Shown in pieces: positions 40,322-48,837 of a stretch of DNA of 64,000 nucleotides. The notes below the pieces were generated by a model that made no database searches, was not told the origin of the DNA, and saw only the letters and a list, made by a program, of their open reading frames with translations. Numbering within the stretch: the first letter of the stretch is position 1; every line of letters starts with the position of its first letter. The DNA is from Thermotoga sp. Mc24 (GTDB taxonomy: Bacteria; Thermotogota; Thermotogae; Thermotogales; Thermotogaceae), in assembly GCF_000784835.1 (NCBI RefSeq), contig NZ_JSFH01000002.1, forward strand, positions 83,963-147,962, written 5' to 3'. Position numbers and translations under genes: made by a program.

Positions 40322-41278
40322 TTACTGAGAAAAAATCCCCTTCATCAACGCTTTCCTATGAGACGACAGGTATTCTTTCACCCCTTCAAGATCCAGACGA
40401 TCGGTGACAAGTTTTTCGAAGGGAAACTCTCCAGATTCTATGATCTTCACCGCTTCTTTCATCGTGAAAGGATTCAGGTAAGACCCGAGCAGTTTCATCT
40501 CCTTTCGATAGATCTCGAACGGTGAGATCTCAACCGTCTTGTCTTTGGAGATGACGCTGAACTGAAGGAGGGTTCCACCTTTTCCTGTGTGCTCAAAGCA
40601 AGCTTTGAACCCTCCCACCGTACCAGAGCACTCGACAGTGAGATCGTACTCACCTTTCGGTTCATCCACTTTCAATCCAAAAGTTTGCACAACGTATTCC
40701 GCGCGTTTCTCGTCTTTCTCCGCAAGGACTATTTCTGCACCCGGAAAAATTTTCTTGAAGATCAGACCAAAAATCACACCTATACTACCTGCTCCAACTA
40801 CGAGGATTCTGTCGTAGAATCCATGTTTTACCATCTTCACTCCTTCGAGAACACAGGAAAGCGGTTCTGCGAAAACGGCTCTTTCTGCGGGTACATTTCT
40901 CACAGGATAAACCTGTGAGTTCTCCACGAGCACGTATTCCGCAAATCCTCCTGGTTCTGTCACGCCCGTTGCCTGAAGTTTCTCGCAAAACTGAGGCATA
41001 CCTCTTCTACAGTAGTCACACTTCCCACAGGATCTGTTGGGATCGATTACAACCATCTGGCCTTTTTCGAAAGCACCCGATCTTTCAACGGCGCCGACGA
41101 TCTCATGCCCTGGAACAACTGGATAGTTGGCGTTGGTGCCTCCAAAGAATATCTTGTAGTCAGTCCCACAAATACCGCATGCGAGCACCTTCACGAGGGT
41201 CTGATCTTCACCGGGAACGGGTATCTCTTTCTCCACAACACTCGCAACACCGGGTTTTTCTATCAGAAGTGCTTTCAT
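40322..41278 (-). CDS. Zinc-dependent alcohol dehydrogenase, mannitol dehydrogenase-like
   Basis: 318 aa MDR. Catalytic zinc site CGICGTDYK and GHEIVGAVE; structural zinc motif CGKCDYCRRGMPQFC; NAD loop VVGAGSIGVIFG. I recall the T. maritima counterpart (TM0298) being characterised as a thermostable mannitol dehydrogenase, which interconverts mannitol and fructose. The divergently encoded fructokinase would fit mannitol use, while the operon context here also allows reduction of lactaldehyde. Which role dominates is open. Confidence 0.85.
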   Translation of the reverse strand: MKALLIEKPGVASVVEKEIPVPGEDQTLVKVLACGICGTDYKIFFGGTNANYPVVPGHEIVGAVERSGAFEKGQMVVIDPNRSCGKCDYCRRGMPQFCEKLQATGVTEPGGFAEYVLVENSQVYPVRNVPAERAVFAEPLSCVLEGVKMVKHGFYDRILVVGAGSIGVIFGLIFKKIFPGAEIVLAEKDEKRAEYVVQTFGLKVDEPKGEYDLTVECSGTVGGFKACFEHTGKGGTLLQFSVISKDKTVEISPFEIYRKEMKLLGSYLNPFTMKEAVKIIESGEFPFEKLVTDRLDLEGVKEYLSSHRKALMKGIFSQ

Positions 41279-41290
41279 ATTCTAACCTCC

Positions 41291-42064
41291 TCACCAGACG
41301 GTGTAGCCTCCGTCTATCACAAGATCGTGCCCTGTCATGTAATCTGAGGCGGAACTTGCAAGGAAGATAGCAGCTCCTATCAGATCATCCACCTCTCCCA
41401 GTCTTCCAAGAGGGATCATGTCGAGCCAGAGGGGAACAAGATCTTTCACGTTTGGAGATTCTATAAGAGGTGTTCTGATGTATCCGGGGCTTATGCTGTT
41501 CACCCTGATTCCGTACGGGGCCCATTCGGCGGCCAGGGATCTGGTGAGATGAATCACACCCGCTTTTGAAGCGTTGTAAGCTGTCTGCTTCTGAGGTTTG
41601 TTCACGATGTGTCCGGACATGGACGCGATGTTTATGATCTTTCCGTATTTTCTTTCCTTCATAGCGTGGAACTCCGCTTTTGCGGAAAGAAACACCCCAA
41701 CCAGATTCACATCTATGACCTTTTTCCACTTCTCAACCGGATAATTCTCCGCTTCACACCAGTCTCCTATTCCCGCGTTGTTGACTCCTATGTCGAGTTT
41801 CCCCCACCTATCCAGCGCCTTCTTGACTGCTCCAAAACAATCTTCTTCTTTCGTCACATCCCCAACATAGAAATCTGCTTCGCCACCTTTCTCTTTTATC
41901 TCTTCGACCGTTCTTCTGGCTGTTTCTTCGTTTATATCCATGATCAAAACAGCTGCACCCGCCGCTGCCAGCGCCTGAGCGATCGCCTTCCCGATGCCCT
42001 GTCCTCCACCAGTCACCAGAGCAACCTTTTCCTCTAAAGAAAAGAGTCTTTCAAGAATTGGCAT
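41291..42064 (-). CDS. Short-chain dehydrogenase/reductase
   Basis: 257 aa from ATG 42064 (GGGGGG upstream); the frame extends to 42292 but this would overrun the 54-aa gene, so it is rejected. Classical SDR: TGGGQGIGKAI, NNAGIGDWCE, SMSGHIVNKPQ with active Ser, YNASKAG. MDINEE after beta-2 suggests NAD. Likely acts on a polyol or hydroxyketone in the same operon. Resembles gluconate/sorbitol-type SDRs. Confidence 0.88.
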   Translation of the reverse strand: MPILERLFSLEEKVALVTGGGQGIGKAIAQALAAAGAAVLIMDINEETARRTVEEIKEKGGEADFYVGDVTKEEDCFGAVKKALDRWGKLDIGVNNAGIGDWCEAENYPVEKWKKVIDVNLVGVFLSAKAEFHAMKERKYGKIINIASMSGHIVNKPQKQTAYNASKAGVIHLTRSLAAEWAPYGIRVNSISPGYIRTPLIESPNVKDLVPLWLDMIPLGRLGEVDDLIGAAIFLASSASDYMTGHDLVIDGGYTVW

Positions 42065-42087
42065 ACCATAATCCCCCCTATACGGAA

Positions 42088-42252
42088 TTATCGAAGCTTC
42101 GTGACAATAAATATTCCTACTATAATAGAAAGAACAGTAGCTATGTAGATGGGTAAAAGGCTCTCGAGAAACCTCATCCATAGAAGATGTATGGCTACAA
42201 AAATTACAACAGATATAAAAATCCGGTCGAACAGATTGTACCTTGTACTCAT
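42088..42252 (-). CDS. Small two-span membrane protein (54 aa)
   Basis: ATG at 42252 preceded by GGGGGAGAAATT; TAA at 42088. Two hydrophobic stretches (about residues 11-25 and 33-51) separated by a short MRFLESLLP linker, with basic ends. It fills the gap between the second ABC permease and the SDR with 23-base gaps on either side, so it is spaced like a real gene. No family recognised; perhaps an accessory subunit of the ABC transporter. Confidence 0.65.
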   Translation of the reverse strand: MSTRYNLFDRIFISVVIFVAIHLLWMRFLESLLPIYIATVLSIIVGIFIVTKLR

Positions 42253-42275
42253 AATTTCTCCCCCTCTTGAACAAC

Positions 42276-43112
42276 TTATTCCTTAACAGCACCGAATGTC
42301 ATTCCAGCAACTATATACTTCTGAACAAGGAAAAGGAAAACAAAAGCGGGAATCATAGTAACAATTGTCATAGCAGCCATTTCACCCCAGTTTGTTCCTG
42401 TAACGGTTACGAATTCTGCCAATCCTGTTGGCATTGTTCGAGCTCTGAAATTAGTCAAAGTCGATGCAAATAGATATTCATTCCACGAAAACAACCAAGT
42501 TAAGACTGCTGCTGCCATTATACCTGGCCGTGCTACCGGGAATATAATCTTCCATATTAATTGCCATAAATTTGCACCATCTACTAATGCTGCTTCGTCA
42601 ATTTCTTTTGGAATACCATCTATTGTTCCTTTGAGTAACCATATAGCAAATGGTAGGTTAAAGACACAGTAAACCAGAATCAGAGCAAAATGTGTGTCAT
42701 AGAAAAACGGAAGCACTTTTGCAAACAGGAGGTAAATAGGAAGAGTAAAAGCAGCGGGTGGTGCCATTCTATTTGTTAGTGTCCAGAAGAAAATATTATT
42801 GGATCCACGCAATCGGAACCGCGACAGGGAAAAAGTAGCCAAAAAAGCTAGAAATATTACAAGGAGGGTATTTCCTGTTGCGACTATTACAGAATTGAAG
42901 AGGAATTTTCCGTATATATCCCTAAAAAGAGGACGGATATAATTTTCCCAATAAAAAGAATTCAAAATAAGATCTGTTCTTGTAAACACTTCTAGCCTCG
43001 TTCTCAGGGAGACTAACAAAGTCCAGTAGATCGGGAAAATAGTGATAATGGAAAGAAAAATCCAAAGAACATACCATAATGCTTTGAAAACAGTTTTTTT
43101 CCTTATAGCCAT
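42276..43112 (-). CDS. CUT1 sugar ABC permease (MalG type)
   Basis: 278 aa with six membrane helices and the EAA loop EAALVDGANLWQLIWKIIFP, followed by the conserved GANLWQL-x-P pattern. Second permease of the CUT1 pair. AT-rich codon usage compared with the genes on either side of the island. Confidence 0.92.
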   Translation of the reverse strand: MAIRKKTVFKALWYVLWIFLSIITIFPIYWTLLVSLRTRLEVFTRTDLILNSFYWENYIRPLFRDIYGKFLFNSVIVATGNTLLVIFLAFLATFSLSRFRLRGSNNIFFWTLTNRMAPPAAFTLPIYLLFAKVLPFFYDTHFALILVYCVFNLPFAIWLLKGTIDGIPKEIDEAALVDGANLWQLIWKIIFPVARPGIMAAAVLTWLFSWNEYLFASTLTNFRARTMPTGLAEFVTVTGTNWGEMAAMTIVTMIPAFVFLFLVQKYIVAGMTFGAVKE

Positions 43113-43115
43113 CCT

Positions 43116-43988
43116 TTATCCCTCCTCGCGTCTGGTAACTACTTGGAGGAATAGCCAGCTTAGAACTATGGTCAAATAAAGCAGAAAAACAGAGATAGCA
43201 GATCCATAACCGTAGTCTGTTCTGGAAAACACCATTCTCCAAACATGTATACCAGTAAACCTTGTGGCTGTTCCAGGCCCTCCTCCTGTAAGCATCCACA
43301 CCTCATCTACTATTCTTAGGGCATCCATCAAACGAATGAAGACAACAGTTAAGCTCACTGGTTTTAACAAAGGTAAAGTAACATGCCAAAAGGTTTGCCA
43401 TCTGTTTGCCCCATCTATCTGAGCCTGCTCAAAAGGAGAACGTGGCAAAGCTGATAATCCTGCAAGGAACGAAAGAGTAACAAAGGGTGTCCAGTGCCAA
43501 ACGTCCATAAGCACAACCGTCCAAAAGGCCTGAGTGGAGCTTCTTCCTATGTTGTACACAATCCCTATTTTTTCTAAATATCTGTAAATTATTCCAAGAC
43601 CAGGATTTGTCATCAATTTCCACATGGCACCTATGGCAATCGGTGGCATCGCAAGAGGCAAAGTATGAATCAATCTGAAAGCATTTCTAAATCTATAAGG
43701 TTTCATCAATGAAATAGCAAGCATCAAACCCAAGAAGGTCTCAAGAGGGACGACTATTCCAGCGAACAACAAATTCTTACCCAAAGATGACAAGAAAGCT
43801 TCGTCGAATACCAATTTTCTAAAATTGTCGGCTCCTATCCAGATGGGTTTACCCGTGGCACTGAAGATGTTCCATCTGTAAAAAGAAAGGAACAGTGCAT
43901 ATATGAAGGGAACAACTCCTACAAAAAGAAGGATTACAATGGTGGGGGCCAGCAGCCCCCAACCTTTGCGTTCTTCCGATATTTTCAT
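43116..43988 (-). CDS. CUT1 sugar ABC permease (MalF type)
   Basis: 290 aa, six helices, EAA loop FEQAQIDGANRWQTFWHVTLP. Three bases separate it from the MalG-type gene. No ATPase gene follows, so a shared MsmK-type ATPase encoded elsewhere is needed. Confidence 0.92.
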   Translation of the reverse strand: MKISEERKGWGLLAPTIVILLFVGVVPFIYALFLSFYRWNIFSATGKPIWIGADNFRKLVFDEAFLSSLGKNLLFAGIVVPLETFLGLMLAISLMKPYRFRNAFRLIHTLPLAMPPIAIGAMWKLMTNPGLGIIYRYLEKIGIVYNIGRSSTQAFWTVVLMDVWHWTPFVTLSFLAGLSALPRSPFEQAQIDGANRWQTFWHVTLPLLKPVSLTVVFIRLMDALRIVDEVWMLTGGGPGTATRFTGIHVWRMVFSRTDYGYGSAISVFLLYLTIVLSWLFLQVVTRREEG

Positions 43989-44013
43989 TTTTCAATCCCT
44001 CCACGCTTTGTTT

Positions 44014-45435
44014 TCAATATCCTAGTTCTGCAAGTGTTTCATCGATCTTTTTAGCTAGTTCGTCCAGAGCTTCATCAGGTGATATTTCCCCTCTCAGAGC
44101 TCTTGCAATGTACGGATATCCCATATCAACAATTATGGAGTGGAATGGGAATGGAGGAGCACCTGCAAACAACTTACCGTATTTTTCCATGAAGGAGAAA
44201 TAATAGCTGAATTTAGGATCAGCCTTTTTAAGCTCTGGATCTTCAAACGTACTTTTTCTTACTACCCTCCCAGTTGCTAGAGCAAATGGGACTTGATTTT
44301 CCTTTGCGGTAACCCACTGAATGAACAGTAAGGCAGCTTCTTTGTGCTTAGAAGTTTTTGGTATTCCAAATGCACCTCCATCATAGTAACCAATGTAACC
44401 TCTTCCTTTAATGGCATCTTCCTTTACCTCAGGATAAGCAGGCGGGAGCGCTACTCCAATTTTCCCAACCACTTTAGAACGCGCTTCATCAGTAGCTATC
44501 CAACAAACATTCTCTCCGTATACAAATCCTTGAGCAGCTCGACCAGCAGCCATTGTAGCTGCCACTTCATCCCATGTACTCTGCAATGCTTCAGGCGGTG
44601 CATATTTCACTAACTCCACCCACCATCTTAAAGCTTTCTTTGCTTTTTCACCATTGAGCTGTCCTCCATTTTCAACGGAGGCTCGATAGTTATTCAAGTT
44701 AATACCCCAATTATAGACACCAAACATAGGAAGTATAGTCTCTACAAATTCATAGAAACAAGATGGATGAGAAGCTCCCTGCACAGTTGTACCCCAAAGC
44801 TCCAAATTATGTTTTTGAGCATATTCAGTGAAAAATTTCGCTATTTCCAGATATTCTTCAGGAGTTTTTGCAGGTTCCAATTCCTTGCCGTATTTTTCCT
44901 TATATTCTTTCCTTACGTTAGGATCATCAAAAAGATCTTTTCGATAAACATATGGTTTTACAAAAGCTTCAAATGGCAAACCAAAAAGATGACCTGTTTT
45001 AGGATCTTTGAAATAGTTTATAAAGTTGGTGAAATCTTCAAGATCAAGTTCTAGGTGAACGAGGTTCGATTTCTCTTTCATAAAAGCAGTTAGATCAGTC
45101 AAAAAACCTCGGTGTAGATACGAATATATGATGTCTTGTTCAACGTAAACAAAATCATAAACACCCGTTCCCATTTCCATATCTTTTATAGACTTATCGT
45201 ACATCTGATCCCAAGATGTTGTTTCAAGAATGACTTTAATACCTGTTTCCTTTTCAAACAACGGTGCTAAAACTTCCTTAATGTACTTAGAAGGAGGGGT
45301 ACTTTCGCTAATCCCTCTTATGGTTATTCCTTTGTACGGCTTTGCTGCTTCTGCCCACCACGAATTTTGGGAAAAACTAAGAATGGCCACTACCAATAAC
45401 GCACTTAAAACAACCTTCGTAACAAACTTCTTCAT
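44014..45435 (-). CDS. CUT1 sugar-binding lipoprotein-like/secreted protein
   Basis: 473 aa from ATG 45435 (AGGAGGTG upstream; the earlier GTG at 45444 overlaps that site). Signal peptide with hydrophobic 8-21 and cleavage near WAEAA. Family-1 solute-binding protein: PLFEKETGIKVILE, YDFVYVEQD, LFGLPFEAFVKPYVYRKDLFDD and the hinge regions are typical of oligosaccharide/polyol binders. Ligand probably a fucoside or sugar alcohol by context. Upstream gap to the dehydrogenase 41 bases. Confidence 0.88.
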   Translation of the reverse strand: MKKFVTKVVLSALLVVAILSFSQNSWWAEAAKPYKGITIRGISESTPPSKYIKEVLAPLFEKETGIKVILETTSWDQMYDKSIKDMEMGTGVYDFVYVEQDIIYSYLHRGFLTDLTAFMKEKSNLVHLELDLEDFTNFINYFKDPKTGHLFGLPFEAFVKPYVYRKDLFDDPNVRKEYKEKYGKELEPAKTPEEYLEIAKFFTEYAQKHNLELWGTTVQGASHPSCFYEFVETILPMFGVYNWGINLNNYRASVENGGQLNGEKAKKALRWWVELVKYAPPEALQSTWDEVAATMAAGRAAQGFVYGENVCWIATDEARSKVVGKIGVALPPAYPEVKEDAIKGRGYIGYYDGGAFGIPKTSKHKEAALLFIQWVTAKENQVPFALATGRVVRKSTFEDPELKKADPKFSYYFSFMEKYGKLFAGAPPFPFHSIIVDMGYPYIARALRGEISPDEALDELAKKIDETLAELGY

Positions 45436-45476
45436 ACAAAACACCTCCTCTATGAAATATCGATCTTTCTCACCGA

Positions 45477-46496
45477 TTATTCGTTAACAACCATAACTTT
45501 GACCACATTTGATCTATGATTTATAGCATATTCAAAGGCTCCTGCTAAATTATCCAAATTAAAATATTTGGAAATCAAAGATTTTAACACAAATTTTCCT
45601 TCAGAAATCAATTTTATGGCTCTGGGATAGGTGTTTGCATACCTGAAAACTGTCTCTATCCTAGCTTCTTTGGCAATCAACTCATTGACATTCAGGGGAA
45701 CAGTGTTTGAAGGAGGTAAACCTACTAAAATTCCCGTTCCTCCTCTCGAAAGAAGATAAGGCACTTCAGAAACAGTTGTTTCACTGCCGGCTGTTTCAAA
45801 AACAACATCAAAACTGTTATGAAAAGCCTCATAATCTTCTCTTTTTTCCACTATTGCTACTCTTTTCGCCCCTAAATTCTTCGCAATTTCCAATTTCGAA
45901 GGAAAGATATCAAAAACTGTTACATCTGTTACTCCCACCGCTTTTAAACTTTGAAACACCATAATTCCGATGGTTCCTGAACCAAGTATTGCAACTTTGT
46001 GTTCGGGTTTGACTCCCGATCGTTCGACTGCCCACAATCCCACCGATAGAGGCTCTATCATTGCTCCCTCTTCATATGAGACGTTTTCTGGAAGTTTAAA
46101 GCAAAAATCTGCTGGATGTGTCACGTATTCTCTGAAAGCACCATCAATAGGAGGAGTTGCCCAAAATTTTACATCTGGGCACAGATTGTATCTTCCTGAT
46201 TTGCAGTATTTACATTTTCTACAAGGTACTTGAGGTTCGATAGCGACTCTGTCACCCAGTTTCAAATCTTCTACTCCCTCTCCTACTTCCACAACTTCAC
46301 CTGCTGCTTCATGTCCAAGAATAATAGGTTTTTCAACTACGAAATTTCCTATTCTCCCATGCTGGTAGTAATGAATATCGGAACCGCATATCCCTACTGC
46401 TTTAATCCTTATTAACACTTCGCCAGGGCCAGGAGAGGGAATTTCAATCTCTCTCATTTCAAATTCTTTAGGTCTCACCAGATAAACTGCTTTCAT
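45477..46496 (-). CDS. Zinc-dependent sorbitol/L-iditol dehydrogenase-like protein
   Basis: 339 aa MDR. CGSDIHYYQHG and GHEAAGEVVEVG form the catalytic zinc site as in sorbitol dehydrogenase; CRKCKYCKSGRYNLC is the structural zinc loop; ILGSGTIGIM is the NAD loop. Oxidises a polyol to a ketose, or reduces an aldehyde. First gene of the 11-gene operon, with a consensus promoter and a LacI-type operator just upstream. AT-rich like the ABC genes. Confidence 0.88.
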   Translation of the reverse strand: MKAVYLVRPKEFEMREIEIPSPGPGEVLIRIKAVGICGSDIHYYQHGRIGNFVVEKPIILGHEAAGEVVEVGEGVEDLKLGDRVAIEPQVPCRKCKYCKSGRYNLCPDVKFWATPPIDGAFREYVTHPADFCFKLPENVSYEEGAMIEPLSVGLWAVERSGVKPEHKVAILGSGTIGIMVFQSLKAVGVTDVTVFDIFPSKLEIAKNLGAKRVAIVEKREDYEAFHNSFDVVFETAGSETTVSEVPYLLSRGGTGILVGLPPSNTVPLNVNELIAKEARIETVFRYANTYPRAIKLISEGKFVLKSLISKYFNLDNLAGAFEYAINHRSNVVKVMVVNE

Positions 46497-46537
46497 GTTA
46501 TCACTCCTTCTGTAACCTTCATCATTTTTTGGTAACT

Positions 46538-46588
46538 CAAACGTTTGCTTTCACCGTTATTTTACATAGAGATTTGTTCAAATGTCAA
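46538..46588 (-). promoter_or_regulatory. Promoter and LacI operator of the fucoside/polyol operon
   Basis: -35 TTGACA (46588-46583), 18-nt spacer, -10 TAAAAT (46564-46559); the palindrome CAAACGTTTG (46538-46547) lies just downstream of the expected start, a blocking position. The same palindrome recurs inside lacI at 46851-46860. Confidence 0.8.
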
Positions 46589-46688
46589 GGGCCAAAATTC
46601 CCTATTTTTCATACTCATTAACCATTATCCTTGATTATTTTGAATTACTGCCCATTTTCTTTCTTTTTCTCATGCTTTTGATTACATA

Positions 46689-46718
46689 TTGCCACGTAAT
46701 AAGACATAATGCTAAAAT
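46689..46718 (+). promoter_or_regulatory. Possible promoter of the LacI gene
   Basis: TTGCCA (46689-46694), 18 nt, TAAAAT (46713-46718), followed after 28 bases by GGAGGTG and the TTG start. Confidence 0.45.
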
Positions 46719-46758
46719 AAAAAGCGAAAAACAGAAAATAAGATTTGGAGGTGATAAT

Positions 46759-47775
46759 TTGAAAGGAATTTCTTTAAAAGATATTGCTCAACGATTGAAC
46801 GTTTCTGTTTCAACGGTTTCTCGCGCTTTAAACGGAAAGCCTGGCGTCAGCAAACGTTTGCGTGAAAAAATTATAAAACTCGCCGAAGAACTAGGATACA
46901 CACCCAATCCATTGGCAATCGGTTTGAAGAGCGGTACAACAAAATTGGTAGGAATTCTTGTTCCTGAGTTAAAGGGTGATTTTTTTGCTCTAATAGTTGA
47001 AAGTGTAGAAAGAGCATTGTACCATCTTGGGTATCGATTGTTGCTTTGCCCCACCGAAGACGATCCAAAAAAGGAGGAAGAACATCTCAAGATTTTGGTA
47101 AATCAAAAAGTCGAAGGAATACTCTCAGCACCTGCGAATTTTAAGGAAAACAAAGAGCTTTACGAGGTAATAATAAACGAATATAAAATCCCTGTTGTAT
47201 TTTTTGACAGATTGGTTGAAGGAATAGAGACAGATTATGTTATATCTGACAATTCAGAGGGAATGAAGCTATTGATGGACTATTTGATTTCGCGGGGTCA
47301 TAAAAAAATAGGATTCATTCATCCATTGCGAGGTATCTACACTTCTGAAATTCGTTTGAAAACTTTCCTTGAGTACAAAGACAAAATAGTCTTCAAAGAA
47401 GAATGGTTAATTGATGGAAAATCTTCAGAAGAAGATGCAAGGGAAGCTTTCCTCAACCTCATGCGTTCAAAAGAAAGGCCAACAGCAGTGATAATAGGTA
47501 GCTATCATATGACCCTTGGTTGTTTGAGAGCTGCAAAAGAAATGGCTTTGAAAATACCAGAAGATGTTTCAATAGTGAGCTTCGATGATGCACCATGGAA
47601 TGAAATATTTGAACCCCCCATCACCTGTGTTTCACAAGATCCCAGAGAGATAGGATTAATTGCTGCTACCATTCTATTGAATAAACTAAAAAATAAAAAG
47701 CATAACAACACCAAAATGCAAATTGTTTTAAAAGTGAAATTCTTAAAAAGACTTTCTGTATCGACAATAAAGTGA
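46759..47775 (+). CDS. LacI-family transcriptional regulator
   Basis: 338 aa from TTG 46759, five bases after GGAGGTG. The upstream frame to 46582 has no ribosome site and runs through the promoter region. Typical HTH (LKDIAQRLNVSVSTVSRALNGKPGVS) with hinge helix, then a periplasmic-binding-like sensor domain (about 60-330) containing VFFDRLVEG and VSFDDAPWNEIFEPPIT. It presumably represses the divergent operon and itself through CAAACGTTTG sites, one of which is inside its own coding region. AT-rich, like the ABC genes it faces. Thirteen bases separate it from fructokinase. Confidence 0.88.
   Translation: MKGISLKDIAQRLNVSVSTVSRALNGKPGVSKRLREKIIKLAEELGYTPNPLAIGLKSGTTKLVGILVPELKGDFFALIVESVERALYHLGYRLLLCPTEDDPKKEEEHLKILVNQKVEGILSAPANFKENKELYEVIINEYKIPVVFFDRLVEGIETDYVISDNSEGMKLLMDYLISRGHKKIGFIHPLRGIYTSEIRLKTFLEYKDKIVFKEEWLIDGKSSEEDAREAFLNLMRSKERPTAVIIGSYHMTLGCLRAAKEMALKIPEDVSIVSFDDAPWNEIFEPPITCVSQDPREIGLIAATILLNKLKNKKHNNTKMQIVLKVKFLKRLSVSTIK
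46851..46860. promoter_or_regulatory. Second CAAACGTTTG operator, inside lacI
   Basis: Extends to the perfect 12-bp palindrome GCAAACGTTTGC. It is 313 bp from the identical site at 46538, a distance suited to repression by looping. Confidence 0.55.
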
Positions 47776-47788
47776 GGGAGGTACTATC

Positions 47789-48739
47789 ATGGCTACCATC
47801 CTCTGTACCGGCGAAATCCTCATCGATTTCATCTCAGAGGACAAAGGAAAGAACCTTTCACAGAGTGAGCTCTTCAGAAAAAAAGCGGGAGGTTCTCCCC
47901 TGAACGTCGCCGTTGCCCTCAGAAGACTGGGAAGAGAAGTTTCCTTTCTCGGAAAACTTGGAGGAGACCAGTTCTCCGAGTTCCTACTTGAGGTGATGAA
48001 AAAAGAAGGCATAGACACAACACACATCATCTTCGATTCTTCTTGTAAGACTACCCTCGCTTTTGTGGCAAGAGACGCTCAGGGAAATCCGGATTTCGTC
48101 TTCTTCAGAGAAAAACCAGCCGATACGAATCTGAGACCGGAAGAAGTGAACATCAACCCCGCACAATTTTCTTTCCTTCACATCGGATCATATTCTCTTG
48201 CCGTTGAACCATCGAGAAGCGCCTATTTGAAAGTGATGGAAACGTTTTTGGAAGAAGGGAAGCCCGTCTCTTACGATCCGAACGTGAGACCCTCACTGAT
48301 AGAAGACAGAAACACCTTCGTGAAGGACTTTCTCGAGATCTCTTCGAAGGTAGATATTGTGAAACTCAGCGACAAGGATCTGGAATACATCTTCCAGGAA
48401 GATTTAGAAACGGCCGTTGACAGAATTCCGATCAAGGAAAACGGCCTGCTTTTTGTGACCATGGGAGAAAGGGGATGTCTTGTGAAGTTCAAAGGAGAAA
48501 AACGTGTGGTTTCTTCTTTCAAAGTAAAACCTGTGGATGCTACGGGATGCGGAGACTCGTTCACAGCCGCAGTGATACACAAGTATCTGGAGAAAACACC
48601 TGAAACGATCGAAGACGCTGTCGAGATTGGAAAGTTCGCCAACGCCGTCGCCGCTATCGTTATCACAAGAGTGGGCGGTGTAGATGCGATGCCGGTTTTA
48701 GATGAAGTTGAAATGTTTCTATCAAATCAGGAACGTTGA
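47789..48739 (+). CDS. Fructokinase (PfkB family)
   Basis: 316 aa, ATG after GGGAGGTAC. PfkB features: the N-terminal GGSPLNVAVALRRLG di-glycine region, DPNVRPSL, and VDATGCGDSFTAAV with the catalytic Asp. The T. maritima counterpart is annotated as fructokinase. It would phosphorylate fructose from mannitol oxidation. Base composition returns to that of the chromosomal backbone here. Confidence 0.88.
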   Translation: MATILCTGEILIDFISEDKGKNLSQSELFRKKAGGSPLNVAVALRRLGREVSFLGKLGGDQFSEFLLEVMKKEGIDTTHIIFDSSCKTTLAFVARDAQGNPDFVFFREKPADTNLRPEEVNINPAQFSFLHIGSYSLAVEPSRSAYLKVMETFLEEGKPVSYDPNVRPSLIEDRNTFVKDFLEISSKVDIVKLSDKDLEYIFQEDLETAVDRIPIKENGLLFVTMGERGCLVKFKGEKRVVSSFKVKPVDATGCGDSFTAAVIHKYLEKTPETIEDAVEIGKFANAVAAIVITRVGGVDAMPVLDEVEMFLSNQER

Positions 48740-48837
48740 GTTAACTTCTTATCAATCAAAGACTAACAGAGATTTTCAAAAATTCCTATCGAGCTCTTAA
48801 AGAAAATAAGGGAGAATAGCTTCTGGGAGGTGAAACG

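Noticed and set aside
42065..42292. N-terminal extension of the SDR at 41291-42064
   Set aside because: It runs through the 54-aa gene and the end of the permease in another frame; no SDR has such a lead.
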